Positions 34,518-43,317 are shown, counted from the stretch's first letter. The stretch: DNA of 64,000 nucleotides from Streptomyces griseoluteus (GCF_004784465.1 NZ_SRRU01000003.1:551938-615937), one strand, 5' to 3'. Translations and numbers: made by a program. The notes: generated by a model from the sequence alone, not told the origin.

Positions 34518-34708
34518 GGTCCCACCCCATCAGTCACGGCGGCCTCTTCACATCCGCGAGGGGAACCATTCGCGCGTCCCACGCAGAGTGGAGAACGGCG
34601 TACGCCGTCTCCTCCTCACGGATGAGGCCGCGCCTTCTCCCCAGGGGGCGCCCGGCCCGGCACTCGCCCCCGCGCAACCCCACGGCTCCCTCACACGTCT
34701 CACATGAA

Positions 34709-34909
34709 GTGGAGGAAGGATGCCCGTGCTGGCTGGTGGGCCTGCCGGCGGTGGACGGCAAGCAGTACGTCTACCGGGTGTACGCCCCGGGGGACGCTCT
34801 GCCCGCCGACCTGTTCTGGGACGCCTGGCACTGCCATGACGAGGGCCCCTTCCCACGGGCGTGGGACCTGTTCGACGCGGCGGTGATACGCCGGGTGCCG
34901 ACGGCCTGA
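34709..34909 (+). CDS. Small conserved-looking hypothetical protein
   Basis: 66 residues rich in aromatic and acidic residues: a CPCWLVGLPAVDG start, then KQYVYRVYAPGDALP and LFWDAWHCHDEGPFP. The composition is coherent and unlike a shadow frame. The GTG has no ideal ribosome site; GGAGGAAGG lies just after it, so the true start could be slightly different. No membrane segment. I do not recognise the family. Confidence 0.6.
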   Translation: MEEGCPCWLVGLPAVDGKQYVYRVYAPGDALPADLFWDAWHCHDEGPFPRAWDLFDAAVIRRVPTA

Positions 34910-34933
34910 TCCCCGGCGCACGCCGGCCAGGGC

Positions 34934-35557
34934 TCAGGCCTCGTCGGCGAGGATGAGGTACAGCTTCTTGCGGGCGTCGTTGAGGACGGCCAGCGCCTTG
35001 ACCCGCTGTTCCTCGGTGCCGGTCTTCCATACCTGGCCGAAGGCTTCCATCAGACCGGACCCGGCCTGGCGGATCTCGCTGAGCGCCTCCCAGTCGACGC
35101 TCCGCGACGCCTCCTCCCAGGGCGCGTCCGGCCCCTCCTCGGCGGCGGTACGGCCGGCCTCGGTGAGCGCGAACAGCTTCTTGCCGCCCTCGCTCTCGCT
35201 GACGATCAGGCCCTCGTCCTCCAGCAGTTGCAGCGTGGGGTACACCGAGCCGGGGCTCGGCTTCCACGCGCCGCCGCTGCGCTCGGCGATCTCCTGGATC
35301 ATCTCGTAGCCGTGCATCGGGCGGTCCTTGAGCAGCGCCAGGATCGAGGCCCGCACATCACCGCGCCGCGCCCTCCCCCTCGGCCCGCCGCGTCCACGGC
35401 CGCCCCCGAATCCGGGTCCGCCGAACATCGGCCCACCGAATCCGGGGCCACCCGGCCCGAAGGGCCCGAACGCCCCCCGCTCCCCCTCGAACCCGGGCCG
35501 GCCGTGCGGACCCGGACCGGCGCCCCAGGGGCCGCGCAGAAATCCATGACCGTGCAT
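34934..35557 (-). CDS. PadR-family regulator with a glycine/proline-rich N-terminal extension
   Basis: 207 residues. Residues 1-60 are a low-complexity His/Gly/Phe/Pro run (GPGFGGPMFGGPGFGGG) ending in a basic RGRARRGD stretch. The PadR winged helix follows: VRASILALLKDRPMHGYEMI, GSVYPTLQLLEDEGL and KKLFALTEAG. The C-terminal helices should dimerise. PadR proteins repress transporter or stress genes. GGAG stands eight bases before the ATG; an earlier ATG at 35590 is possible. The palindrome CGATATATCG at 35622-35631 is probably its own operator. The divergent VOC gene may be a target. Confidence 0.9.
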   Translation of the reverse strand: MHGHGFLRGPWGAGPGPHGRPGFEGERGAFGPFGPGGPGFGGPMFGGPGFGGGRGRGGPRGRARRGDVRASILALLKDRPMHGYEMIQEIAERSGGAWKPSPGSVYPTLQLLEDEGLIVSESEGGKKLFALTEAGRTAAEEGPDAPWEEASRSVDWEALSEIRQAGSGLMEAFGQVWKTGTEEQRVKALAVLNDARKKLYLILADEA

Positions 35558-35621
35558 CACGATCACTCCGTTCTGTTGTCGATCCATCACATCCGATCGC
35601 GTTCCTTACGCGACACGTCAA

Positions 35622-35631
35622 CGATATATCG
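35622..35631. promoter_or_regulatory. Perfect A/T-centred palindrome, candidate PadR operator
   Basis: CGATATATCG is its own complement. It lies 65 bases upstream of the PadR start, next to a TTGACG box on the minus strand (just to its left), and 79 bases before the divergent gene. ATATAT-centred dyads are usual for this family. Confidence 0.55.
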
Positions 35632-35709
35632 GTGAACTGCTCACCGACAAGCCCCTGCGCGAAGAAACCGGCTGGCCGCCCCTCACCGCGCGGGCATACG
35701 ATCCCCCGC

Positions 35710-36447
35710 ATGACGACGCGTCTGGTGCAGATCTCGATGAAGGCCACGGACAAGTCCGCGCTCGGGCGGTTCTGGGCGGAGGCACTCGGCTGGAAGGTCA
35801 CCGGGGACACGCCCGATGAGACGAACGTCGAACCCGAGGGCGTCACGTACCCCTCCCCCGAGGCCGTCTGCATCGACATCCTCGACGTGCCGGTCCCGAA
35901 GACGGTGAAGAACCGCGTCCACCTCGATCTCGCCACCACCTCCGAGGCCCACCGGTCGGAACTGCTCGCCCGGCTGGCGGAGTTGGGTGCCACCCCCGTC
36001 GACATCGGCCAGGGCGACGTCCCCTGGACCGTCCTGGCCGACCCCGAGGGCAACGAGTTCTGCGTACTGGAGCCCCGGGATCTTTACCGGCACACCGGCC
36101 CGGTCGCCGCGGTGGTCGTCGACTGCGCTGACCCGCACGCCATGGCCCGCTTCTGGGGCGAGGCCATGGACTGGAACGTGCACGAGGTCACCGACGACAT
36201 CGCCCGCCTCCGGTCCGTCAAGTCCGTCGGCCCCTACCTGGAATTCATCCGCACCCCGGATCCGAAGACCGGCCTGAACCGCGTCCACTTCGACCTCCGC
36301 CCCTACCCCGGCGACGACCTGTCCGCCGAGGCCGACCGCCTCCGTGCCCTGGGAGCCACCGACCTCGACTTCGGCCAGGGCGACGTCTCCTGGACCGTCC
36401 TCACCGACCCGGAGAACAACGAGTTCTGCCTCCTGGTCCCGCTGTAG
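35710..36447 (+). CDS. Two-domain glyoxalase-like (VOC) protein
   Basis: 245 residues formed of two similar halves. Each starts with a FWAEALGW / FWGEAMDWN segment (near 24 and 155) and ends with PWTVLADPEGNEFCVL or SWTVLTDPENNEFCLL. The internal similarity shows domain duplication. TACGAT ends seven bases before the ATG, so it is leaderless. Function unknown; PF18029-like proteins are numerous in Streptomyces. It diverges from PadR. Confidence 0.9.
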   Translation: MTTRLVQISMKATDKSALGRFWAEALGWKVTGDTPDETNVEPEGVTYPSPEAVCIDILDVPVPKTVKNRVHLDLATTSEAHRSELLARLAELGATPVDIGQGDVPWTVLADPEGNEFCVLEPRDLYRHTGPVAAVVVDCADPHAMARFWGEAMDWNVHEVTDDIARLRSVKSVGPYLEFIRTPDPKTGLNRVHFDLRPYPGDDLSAEADRLRALGATDLDFGQGDVSWTVLTDPENNEFCLLVPL

Positions 36448-36513
36448 AGCGCACCGCCCGACCATCCACCGCCGGGAGACCCCGGCCGACGACTTCCGGG
36501 ACGAACCCACCCC

Positions 36514-37095
36514 ATGACCACGCCCGATCCCAAGGCCGACCTCCTGCGCTACCTGAGGTCCGCCCGCGAAGCCCTGCTCTGGAAGCTCGAGGGGCTCTCG
36601 GAGTACGACGCCCGTCGCCCCCTCACTCCGACCGGGACCAACCTGCTGGGCCTGGTGAAGCACGCGGCCGGGGTGGAGCTGGGGTATCTCGGCGACACCT
36701 TCGGGCGGCCCTCGGGTGAGCCGCTGCCGTGGCTCGGGGAGGACGCCGAGGTCAACGCGGACATGTGGGCCACCGCCGAGGAGTCGCGTGCCGACATCAC
36801 GGGCCTGTACCGGCGCGCCTGGGCGCACGCGGACGCGACGGTCGAGGCACTCCCGCTGGACACCGTCGGCCGGGTGCCCTGGTGGCCGAGCGGCCGGGAC
36901 GAGGTGACTCTGCACCACGCCGTCGTACGCGTCCTCGCCGACACCCAGCGGCATGCCGGGCACGCGGACATCGTCCGGGAGCTGGTGGACGGCAAGACCG
37001 GGATGGACCGGGGGAATACCAGCCTGCCGTCGGACGACCCCGTTTGGTGGGCGGGGCACCGGGCACGGGTGGAGCGCGCGGCGCGGGACGCCTGA
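36514..37095 (+). CDS. DinB-superfamily (DUF664) protein
   Basis: 193 residues of four-helix-bundle type. NLLGLVKHAAGVELGYLG near residue 43 carries the first metal-site histidine, and LADTQRHAGHADIVRELVDG near residue 141 the others. Members in actinobacteria are often mycothiol-dependent S-transferases or isomerases, while others have no proven activity. The gene is 66 bases after the VOC gene in the same direction. Confidence 0.9.
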   Translation: MTTPDPKADLLRYLRSAREALLWKLEGLSEYDARRPLTPTGTNLLGLVKHAAGVELGYLGDTFGRPSGEPLPWLGEDAEVNADMWATAEESRADITGLYRRAWAHADATVEALPLDTVGRVPWWPSGRDEVTLHHAVVRVLADTQRHAGHADIVRELVDGKTGMDRGNTSLPSDDPVWWAGHRARVERAARDA

Positions 37096-37183
37096 CCCGT
37101 CGCGCACCGACCCGCCCGGCGTTTGTCAGAATGGCAGCGGTCCGCAGGTGAGGGCCGCCGCCGAAGTGTGAGGAACGAGCAGC

Positions 37184-38014
37184 ATGACCGACCTGGCCCC
37201 CACGCCGCAGCAGAAGGAGATCGCCCGTGATCTCCAGGTCTCCGAGTCCTTCGACGCGGAGCAGGAGATCGAGCGCCGCACCGCCTTCCTCGCCGAGCGC
37301 CTGACCTCCACGGGCCTGCGCTCACTGGTGCTGGGGATCAGCGGCGGGGTGGACTCGACCACGGCGGGCCGCCTGTGCCAGCTCGCGGTCGAGCGGGCCC
37401 GCGCGGCCGGTCACGAGGCGACCTTCTACGCGATGCGCCTGCCGTACGGCGTCCAGGCCGACGAGGCCGACGCCCAGCGCGCACTCGAGTTCATCCGCCC
37501 CGACCGGACCCTGACCGTCGACATCCGCCCCGCGAGCGACGCCGCGCTGGACGCGGTCGTGGCCGGCGGCGTGGTCTTCCGGGACGCGTACCACCAGGAC
37601 TTCGTGCAGGGCAACATCAAGGCCCGCCAGCGCATGATCGCCCAGTACGCGGTGGCCGGCGCCCAGGACGGCCTCGTCGTCGGCACCGACCACGCGGCGG
37701 AGGCGGTCTCCGGCTTCTTCACCAAGTACGGCGACGGCGCGGCGGACGTCGTCCCCCTCACCGGCCTCACCAAGCGCCGCGTCCGCGCCCTGGCCGACGC
37801 GCTCGGCGCCCCCGCCGAGCTGGTCTGGAAGACCCCCACCGCCGACCTCGAGACCCTCGACCCCGGCAAGTCCGACGAGACCGCCCTCGGCGTCACCTAC
37901 GACGACATCGACGACCTCCTGGAAGGCAAGCCGGTCCCCGACCCCGCCTACACCACGATCGTCGACCGCTACCACCACACCGCACACAAGCGCCAGCTCC
38001 CGCTGGCTCCCTGA
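37184..38014 (+). CDS. nadE: Ammonia-dependent NAD synthetase
   Basis: 276 residues, the length of the ammonia-using form; there is no glutaminase domain. The PP-loop GISGGVDST (51-59) binds ATP, and VVGTDHAAEAVSGFFTKYGDG and DLETLDPGKSDE (near residues 165 and 223) complete the active site. It amidates deamido-NAD to NAD in the cytoplasm. AGGAACGAG precedes the ATG. It stands alone. Confidence 0.96.
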   Translation: MTDLAPTPQQKEIARDLQVSESFDAEQEIERRTAFLAERLTSTGLRSLVLGISGGVDSTTAGRLCQLAVERARAAGHEATFYAMRLPYGVQADEADAQRALEFIRPDRTLTVDIRPASDAALDAVVAGGVVFRDAYHQDFVQGNIKARQRMIAQYAVAGAQDGLVVGTDHAAEAVSGFFTKYGDGAADVVPLTGLTKRRVRALADALGAPAELVWKTPTADLETLDPGKSDETALGVTYDDIDDLLEGKPVPDPAYTTIVDRYHHTAHKRQLPLAP

Positions 38015-38088
38015 GCTCCGCCCGGCCAGGGCCACTCCTGCTCAACTGGCCTTGGCCGCAGGCTCGTTCGACCCCTTAGGGTCTGCGC

Positions 38089-38901
38089 ATGCGCATCCGA
38101 ATCGTCGACGCCTTCGCCGACCGCCCCTTCACCGGCAACCCCGCCGGGGTCCTGCTCCTGGACGACGTGTTCCCCGACGACGACTGGCTTCAGCGGGTGG
38201 CCGCCGAGGTCAATCACTCCGAGACGGCCTTCGCCCACCGGCTGCCCGGGGGCGGGGAGGCGGACTGGGCGCTGCGGTGGTTCACGCCGGTCACGGAGGT
38301 GGCGATGTGCGGGCACGCCACGCTGGCCACCGCGCACGTGCTGTACGCCACGGGCGCCCACGAGGGCCTCGTGCGGTTCGCCACCCGCAGCGGGGTGGTC
38401 GTCGCCACGCCGCACGAGGACGGGGAGATCACCCTGGACTTCCCCACCGCCCCGCTCACCGAGGTGGAGGCCCCCGCGGGGCTCGCCGAGGCGCTGGGCG
38501 CGGAGCCGGTGGCCGCGTTCGACACCGGGCCGGACGTCGGGGACCTGCTGGTGGAACTGGCCGACGAGAAGACGGTGTTGGAACTGACCCCGGACCACCG
38601 GTCGCTCGGCGGCTGCTCCAGCCGGGGCGTGATCGTGACCGCCCGCGCCGAGGACCCCACGCTGGGCGCCGACTACGTCTCCCGCTGTTTCTTCCCGAAC
38701 GTCGGCATCGACGAGGACCCGGTGACCGGCAGCGCCCACACCGCACTCGCCCCCTACTGGTCCGCGCGCCTGGACCGCGACGACCTCACCGGCCTCCAGG
38801 CGTCCCGCCGCGCCGGCCTGATCCGCACCGGCCTGCGCGGCGACCGCACCCTGCTCCGAGGCCGCGCGGTCACCGTCATCGACGGCGAACTCCTGGCCTA
38901 G
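38089..38901 (+). CDS. PhzF-family isomerase
   Basis: 270 residues. The fold starts with IRIVDAFADRPFTGNPAGV, has the catalytic glutamate in NHSETAFAHR (near residue 45) and the second-domain marker GIDEDPVTGSAHTAL. Members isomerise small acids such as the phenazine precursor DHHA; most are uncharacterised and no phenazine genes are near. TAGGGT ends six bases before the ATG (leaderless). Its stop overlaps the convergent stop as CTAG. Confidence 0.92.
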   Translation: MRIRIVDAFADRPFTGNPAGVLLLDDVFPDDDWLQRVAAEVNHSETAFAHRLPGGGEADWALRWFTPVTEVAMCGHATLATAHVLYATGAHEGLVRFATRSGVVVATPHEDGEITLDFPTAPLTEVEAPAGLAEALGAEPVAAFDTGPDVGDLLVELADEKTVLELTPDHRSLGGCSSRGVIVTARAEDPTLGADYVSRCFFPNVGIDEDPVTGSAHTALAPYWSARLDRDDLTGLQASRRAGLIRTGLRGDRTLLRGRAVTVIDGELLA

Positions 38902-39692
38902 GGAGTCGGCAGCCACCCCACCTTGCCCGCCAGCAGGGCGTAGCCGACGAAGGCGCCGATGTCGAGCAGTGAGTGGGCGACGACCAGTGGGCCGACCCGG
39001 CCCCAGCGGCGGTAGAGCCAGACGAACACCACGCCCATCACCATGTTGCCGATGAAGCCGCCGATGCCCTGGTAGAGGTGGTACGAGCCCCGCAGGACCG
39101 CGCTGGCCACCAGCGCGGTCCCCGGACTCCAGCCCAACTGGCGCAGCCTGCGCAGCAGATAGCCGACGACGATGACCTCTTCGAGGACCGCGTTCTGCAG
39201 GGCGGACAGCACCAGCACCGGGTACTTCCACCACACGTCGGGCAGCGCCTCGGGCACCACGGTGAGATTGAAGCCGAGCCCGCGCGCGGCCAGGTAGAAG
39301 GCGATCCCGGTGCTGCCGATCACGGCCGCGACGGCGGCGCCACGCGCCAGGTCGGACCAGGGCCGCCCCCGGTCGAAGCCGATCACACGCAGGCTCTCGC
39401 CCTCCCGGCACAGCAGGTACGCCACCAGTGCCACCGGCACGAGCGCGGACGCGATACCGAAGAGCTGCCAGGCCAGATCGAGCCAGGGCCGGCCGGGCGC
39501 GGCGGAGGCGTTGAGGGTGGCCGCCTGGTCCTTGAGCCCGCCGGGCTTGGTGACCGACCCGATGAAGCTGATGAGCGCGGACACCCCGCTCGCCCCGAGC
39601 GAGAGGCCCAGCACGATCAGCGTCTCGTCCCGCAGCATCCGCCGCGAGGGCTGCTGCCATGCCATGGACTCGGCCACCGGTTCCGCCTCCAC
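38898..39692 (-). CDS. CPBP-family intramembrane protease (CAAX protease-like)
   Basis: 264 residues, about seven or eight hydrophobic helices. The metal motif reads NAVLEEVIVVGYLLRRL (the paired glutamates near residue 182), followed by RGSYHLYQG and the second histidine region VVAHSLLD. These are the three CPBP motifs. The family cleaves membrane or prenylated peptides in maturation and immunity, but substrates in Streptomyces are unknown. The GTG has a weak ribosome site and starts five to ten codons downstream are possible. Confidence 0.88.
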   Translation of the reverse strand: MEAEPVAESMAWQQPSRRMLRDETLIVLGLSLGASGVSALISFIGSVTKPGGLKDQAATLNASAAPGRPWLDLAWQLFGIASALVPVALVAYLLCREGESLRVIGFDRGRPWSDLARGAAVAAVIGSTGIAFYLAARGLGFNLTVVPEALPDVWWKYPVLVLSALQNAVLEEVIVVGYLLRRLRQLGWSPGTALVASAVLRGSYHLYQGIGGFIGNMVMGVVFVWLYRRWGRVGPLVVAHSLLDIGAFVGYALLAGKVGWLPTP

Positions 39693-39798
39693 CCGCGTTC
39701 CGGGCGCCGGGCGGCTCCACCTGCCCCCGCGCGCCTGCGTTCGGGCAAAGGATCGCAGAAGGACCCGGCCGGGCCGCGCACCGGGTGGCACACGGCAA

Positions 39799-39831
39799 GG
39801 CCGTACGCGGACGGAACACCCGCGTACGGCC
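39799..39831 (-). terminator. Hairpin downstream of the glutamate-cysteine ligase-like gene
   Basis: GGCCGTACGCGG (39799-39810) pairs perfectly with CCGCGTACGGCC (39820-39831) around a nine-base loop. No U-tract follows. It is placed to end the leftward transcript, and being symmetric could also block read-through from the right-hand direction. Confidence 0.75.
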
Positions 39832-39876
39832 GTAACCCCGGAAAAGGCCTTTGGAAGACCCCCCTGGAAAACCTCC

Positions 39877-41394
39877 TCAGCCCAGCGGCACCGGCTCCGG
39901 CACCCCCACCGGCCAGGTGTGCACCGGTTCCCCGGCGTGCATCAGCTCGGCGTACCGGCGCGTCGTCGCGGCGAGCGCCTCCTCCCGGCCGTGCCCCTTC
40001 TCCAGGGCGCGGTGGAAGGTGGCCGCCTGCCAGGAAGCGCCGTTGACCCGCTTGCGGCACCGCTCCTCGATGACCCCGAGGTAGAAGTCCCGGTCGGCCG
40101 CCTCGATCCCCCACGCGTCCAGTCCCGCGGCGGCCATCGGCAGCAGCTCGTCGCGGACCAGGGTGACGGCGTCGACCTCGGCCGTACCGCCGTAGCGGCC
40201 GCGCCGGGGCCAGGTGAAGCGGGCGTCGATGCCGTACCGGCAGGCCGCGTCGAAGTTGGCCTCGGCGGCCTCGAAGGGCAGCCGGGACCACACCGGGCGG
40301 GACTCCTCGGCGAGCGCGCGCACCAGACCGTAGTAGAAGGCCGCGTTGGCGATCACGTCGGTGATGGTGGGCCCGGCGGGCAGCACCCGGTTCTCCACCC
40401 GGAGGTGGGGAACGCCGTCGGCGATGTCGTAGACCGGGCGGTTCCAGCGGTACACCGTGCCGTTGTGCAGGACGAGTTCGGCCAGCCTGGGCACGCCGCC
40501 GGCGTCGAGGACCTCCAGCGGCTCCTCGTCGTCGCAGATGGGCAGCAGGGGCGGGAAGTAGCGCAGGTTCTCCTCGAACAGGTCGTGGGCGCCAGTGATC
40601 CAGCGCTCGCCGAACCAGGTGCGCGGCCGTACGCCCTGGGCCTGGAGCTCGGGCGGGCGGGTGTCGGTGGCCTGCATGAAGAGCGGCGGCCGGGACTCGC
40701 GCCACAGCTCGTGCCCGAACAGGAACGGCGAGTTGGCGCCGACCGCGATCTGCGCGGCCGAGGCCGCCTGCGCCGCGTTCCACACATCGGCGAACCGGTC
40801 GGGCGTCACCTGGAGATGGAGCTGCACCGAGGTGCAGGCCGCCTCGGGGACGATGGAGCGTGAGGTGCAGCGCAGATGCTCCACACCCTCGATGTCGAGC
40901 CGGAAGTCCTCACCGCGCGCGGCGACGATCTGGTCGTTGAGGAGGGTGTACCGGTCCACCTCGGAGAGGTTGGACGAGACCAGGTCGTCCCGGCCGAGCG
41001 TGGGCAGGATGCCGGTCATCACGATTCCGGCGTCCACCTCTCCCGCCTTGCGGTCGGCGTAGGCGAGGGAGGTGCGCAGTTCCTCCGCGAGCCGGTCGAA
41101 TACCCGGTCGCCCAGCCGGTGCGGGGCTATGTTGACCTCCAGATTGAACATGGCGAGTTCGGTCTGGAAATCGCGGCTGGCGATCCGCTCCAGTACCTCG
41201 CCGTTCAGCATTTTCGGCATACCGTCGGGGCCGGCGAGATTCAATTCGATCTCCAGCCCCATCAGGTTCTTGGGACGGTCGAACCGTTTCTCGGCCAGCA
41301 GTCGCTCCAGTCCCGCCAGGCACTTCTGGAGCTTTTCACGGTAGCGCTGGCGATCGGACAGGTCGAACGGGCCTGCCACGACCTTCTCCCCCAT
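39877..41394 (-). CDS. Glutamate-cysteine ligase-family (GCS2-like) enzyme
   Basis: 505 residues. GLEIELNLAG (near residue 44) holds the metal-binding glutamates, followed by FNLEVNIAPHRL, CTSVQLHLQV and VRTWFGERW-like segments of the GCS2/carboxylate-amine ligase fold. It should join an amino acid to a gamma-carboxylate with ATP. Streptomyces use mycothiol and ergothioneine and have separate EgtA; this paralogue's product is unknown. GGAGGGAC lies nine bases before the ATG. The 579 bases upstream hold its promoter. Confidence 0.82.
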   Translation of the reverse strand: MGEKVVAGPFDLSDRQRYREKLQKCLAGLERLLAEKRFDRPKNLMGLEIELNLAGPDGMPKMLNGEVLERIASRDFQTELAMFNLEVNIAPHRLGDRVFDRLAEELRTSLAYADRKAGEVDAGIVMTGILPTLGRDDLVSSNLSEVDRYTLLNDQIVAARGEDFRLDIEGVEHLRCTSRSIVPEAACTSVQLHLQVTPDRFADVWNAAQAASAAQIAVGANSPFLFGHELWRESRPPLFMQATDTRPPELQAQGVRPRTWFGERWITGAHDLFEENLRYFPPLLPICDDEEPLEVLDAGGVPRLAELVLHNGTVYRWNRPVYDIADGVPHLRVENRVLPAGPTITDVIANAAFYYGLVRALAEESRPVWSRLPFEAAEANFDAACRYGIDARFTWPRRGRYGGTAEVDAVTLVRDELLPMAAAGLDAWGIEAADRDFYLGVIEERCRKRVNGASWQAATFHRALEKGHGREEALAATTRRYAELMHAGEPVHTWPVGVPEPVPLG

Positions 41395-41973
41395 GGAAGT
41401 GTCCCTCCTCGGATGGGCGGCCCGAGGGTCCGGCCGCCGGGGCTCCCGGATCGGTTGGGATGATGCCCAGCGGAAGCGATCGATAACGCCGCATCCGGCC
41501 TCGCCGCCCATTATTCTGACGGAAGTGTCCTGCGGCACATTCACTAGGCATGCCGCATCACGCATCTTCGGGTGCCCTGATCGCCTCGTGAAAAACGCCG
41601 ACGACAACCGGCCGACCGCGCGGGCGGGGTCCGTCGAGGTCAGCGGACCTCCGCGGCCGGGGAAATCGGGATGTTCAGCACGTATCCGCGACCGGATATC
41701 GCCTTGCCCGGATCATCGGAATCGGATAGCCGAAACAACGGGTGAACACGTGTCGTATAAACTTCGCGGACAGGGCCGAAGGATGGTTCCTCGGTACCGG
41801 TTTCTGACGCGTTTCCGCCGCATTCCGTCCGTCGGTCGACGACCGGCGAATCTCCGTCGCATTCGCGTCCGCTCCGGGCCCCGCCGCCCCCGGCCCTCCA
41901 CCTGTGAGCAGACAGTGCCGTCCGCCCCACCCTTCTCGCGCCGCCGCGCCTGTCGAACGAGAGGCGACCCACC
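41395..41973. other. 579-base divergent intergenic region
   Basis: No frame on either strand reads like a protein. On the plus strand GAAACA (41732-41737), 18 bases and TATAAA (41756-41761) could form a promoter giving a leader of about 200 bases before the unknown protein at 41974; ACACGTGT just before the -10 box is a palindrome. An A/T island CCATTATTCT near 41510 may serve the leftward ligase gene. Confidence 0.45.
41732..41761 (+). promoter_or_regulatory. Candidate promoter for the conserved unknown protein
   Basis: GAAACA, 18-base spacer, TATAAA. The -10 box is close to consensus and rare in this GC-rich DNA; the -35 box is weak. The spacer ends in the palindrome ACACGTGT (bases 41746-41753). 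Confidence 0.35.
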
Positions 41974-42558
41974 ATGCCGCTGCACGTGCCCCCCGCGCCC
42001 GCGCCCGCACTGCACTCCGTCCTCACGGCCCTCGGTTCCCCCACCGCGGTCCGAGAGGCGCGCACCCCCGCCCTGCGTGCCGCGCAGGGCCCGGTCACGC
42101 CAGAACTCCCGCTCGCCCTGCACGTGTTGGACCACATCACCCCCAAGGGCCTGTCCGCGACGCGGCTGACGGGGTGGCGGTTCGTCATCCGGGCCGGCGA
42201 CCGCCCGGTCGCGGCGGCCGACACCGTACTCACCCCGGACGGCTGGGCCTTCTCGCATTTCTTCGAGGGCCCCTACATCCCGTCCACCGAGCGGGCGCTC
42301 CAGCAGGCCGAGGCGCTGCTCCAGCCCTACCAGCCGCGCCTGCTTTCGGTGCCGGGCCTGTACATGCTCACCCTGTGGCTGCATGGTGATCCCGGCGCCG
42401 ACCCGGCCGAGGGCCACCCCGCCGCCACCGATCTCCTGGTCCCGCTCGCCCCGGCGCCGCCCGGCATCCGGGCCCACCGGCCGCACCGGGTCTCGGAGTT
42501 GCTGCCGGTGCTGACCCATCGCGCGACTCCCGTGCCCCTTCTCGGCTCACCCGCCTGA
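41974..42558 (+). CDS. Conserved hypothetical protein
   Basis: 194 residues, soluble, no signal peptide. Central segments such as LHVLDHITPKGLSATRLTGW and GWAFSHFFEGPYIPSTERAL look well structured, and GLYMLTLWLHGDP leads to a possible C-terminal hairpin. I do not recognise the family, though I believe similar proteins occur across Streptomyces. GAGAGGCGA lies before the ATG. A strong terminator follows 12 bases after the stop, so it is a one-gene unit with its own long leader. Confidence 0.8.
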   Translation: MPLHVPPAPAPALHSVLTALGSPTAVREARTPALRAAQGPVTPELPLALHVLDHITPKGLSATRLTGWRFVIRAGDRPVAAADTVLTPDGWAFSHFFEGPYIPSTERALQQAEALLQPYQPRLLSVPGLYMLTLWLHGDPGADPAEGHPAATDLLVPLAPAPPGIRAHRPHRVSELLPVLTHRATPVPLLGSPA

Positions 42559-42569
42559 CCGACCACCCG

Positions 42570-42603
42570 CGTACCCCGCTTCCCCGCGCGGAAGCGGGGT
42601 ACG
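42570..42603 (+). terminator. Strong intrinsic terminator
   Basis: CGTACCCCGCTTCC (42570-42583) pairs perfectly with GGAAGCGGGGTACG (42590-42603); loop of six bases; a run of four T follows at 42607-42610. It ends the unknown-protein transcript. Confidence 0.9.
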
Positions 42604-42902
42604 GCCTTTTCTCCGGGTACGCCGGATTCCTGCTCGGGGTGCGCGCCCTTTCCGTGAGCCCCACACATTTCGCTCGTGCGAGTAATTGCCCGCTCCTGTG
42701 AGCGAATGGCCGCCACTCCCCCAAGTGGACTAGCCCTTTCCGGCCACAACGAACCACCCAAAGGGACAGTGCGGTTGGATTGAACCGTCCGCCAGGGTGA
42801 TGCGTCATGAACGAGTAAGGAGCGGTGCTGCGAAATCCCTGCGGAACGACGCCCAGCGGGCAACACTGGATTCCGACCGATGTTTCACCACGGGGGACGG
42901 AC
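42604..42902. other. About 300 bases upstream of the DUF5999 gene
   Basis: No gene visible. GTCATGAACGAGTAAGGAGC (from 42806) contains a four-codon frame ATG-AAC-GAG-TAA that overlaps an AAGGAG site, but nothing starts after it at proper spacing. The segment is somewhat richer in A/T near 42660-42780 and should hold the DUF5999 promoter. I could not fix a -10/-35 pair. Confidence 0.4.
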
Positions 42903-43133
42903 ATGACCACGACAAAGCGAGAGATCCCGCCCATGTGCCAGCATCAACCGACCTGCCCGCCAGCCGAGTCCGCCGACCGCGAATCGGCCCGTCTCGTGGC
43001 GCACCACCCGGAACAGGGGTGGAGTCTGCTGTGCAACGGCGTTCTCCTCTTCGAGGACACCGGCGAGCTGCTGCCCGACGGCCGGGTCATCGCCCCCCAC
43101 CGCCCGCTCGGCGCACTCATGACCGCCGCCTGA
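42903..43133 (+). CDS. DUF5999 small protein
   Basis: 76 residues. From MCQHQPTCPPAESADRESA onward it follows the DUF5999 pattern: a cysteine pair at the start, then LVAHHPEQGWSLLCNGVLLF and ELLPDGRVIAPHRP. C-H-C spacing could bind a metal, which is inference. The upstream ATG (this start) has GGGGGACGG before it; the ATG at 42933 matches usual annotations. The function is unknown, and most Streptomyces have copies. Confidence 0.87.
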   Translation: MTTTKREIPPMCQHQPTCPPAESADRESARLVAHHPEQGWSLLCNGVLLFEDTGELLPDGRVIAPHRPLGALMTAA

Positions 43134-43317
43134 GCAGCACCTGAGGCGGCCCGCCGAGGCCGCCCGACGAACGCAGGGGCCGGACGCACACACGGTGCGC
43201 ACCGGCCCCGACGCGCGTCCGGGGCCGGGGAGCCGAGGCCGGCTGGTCGAATCGGCCGGACCGGGGTGGGATGGAAGCAGGATGCGCGAGCGGTCCCTCC
43301 CCGAGGAGCGTGAAGTG

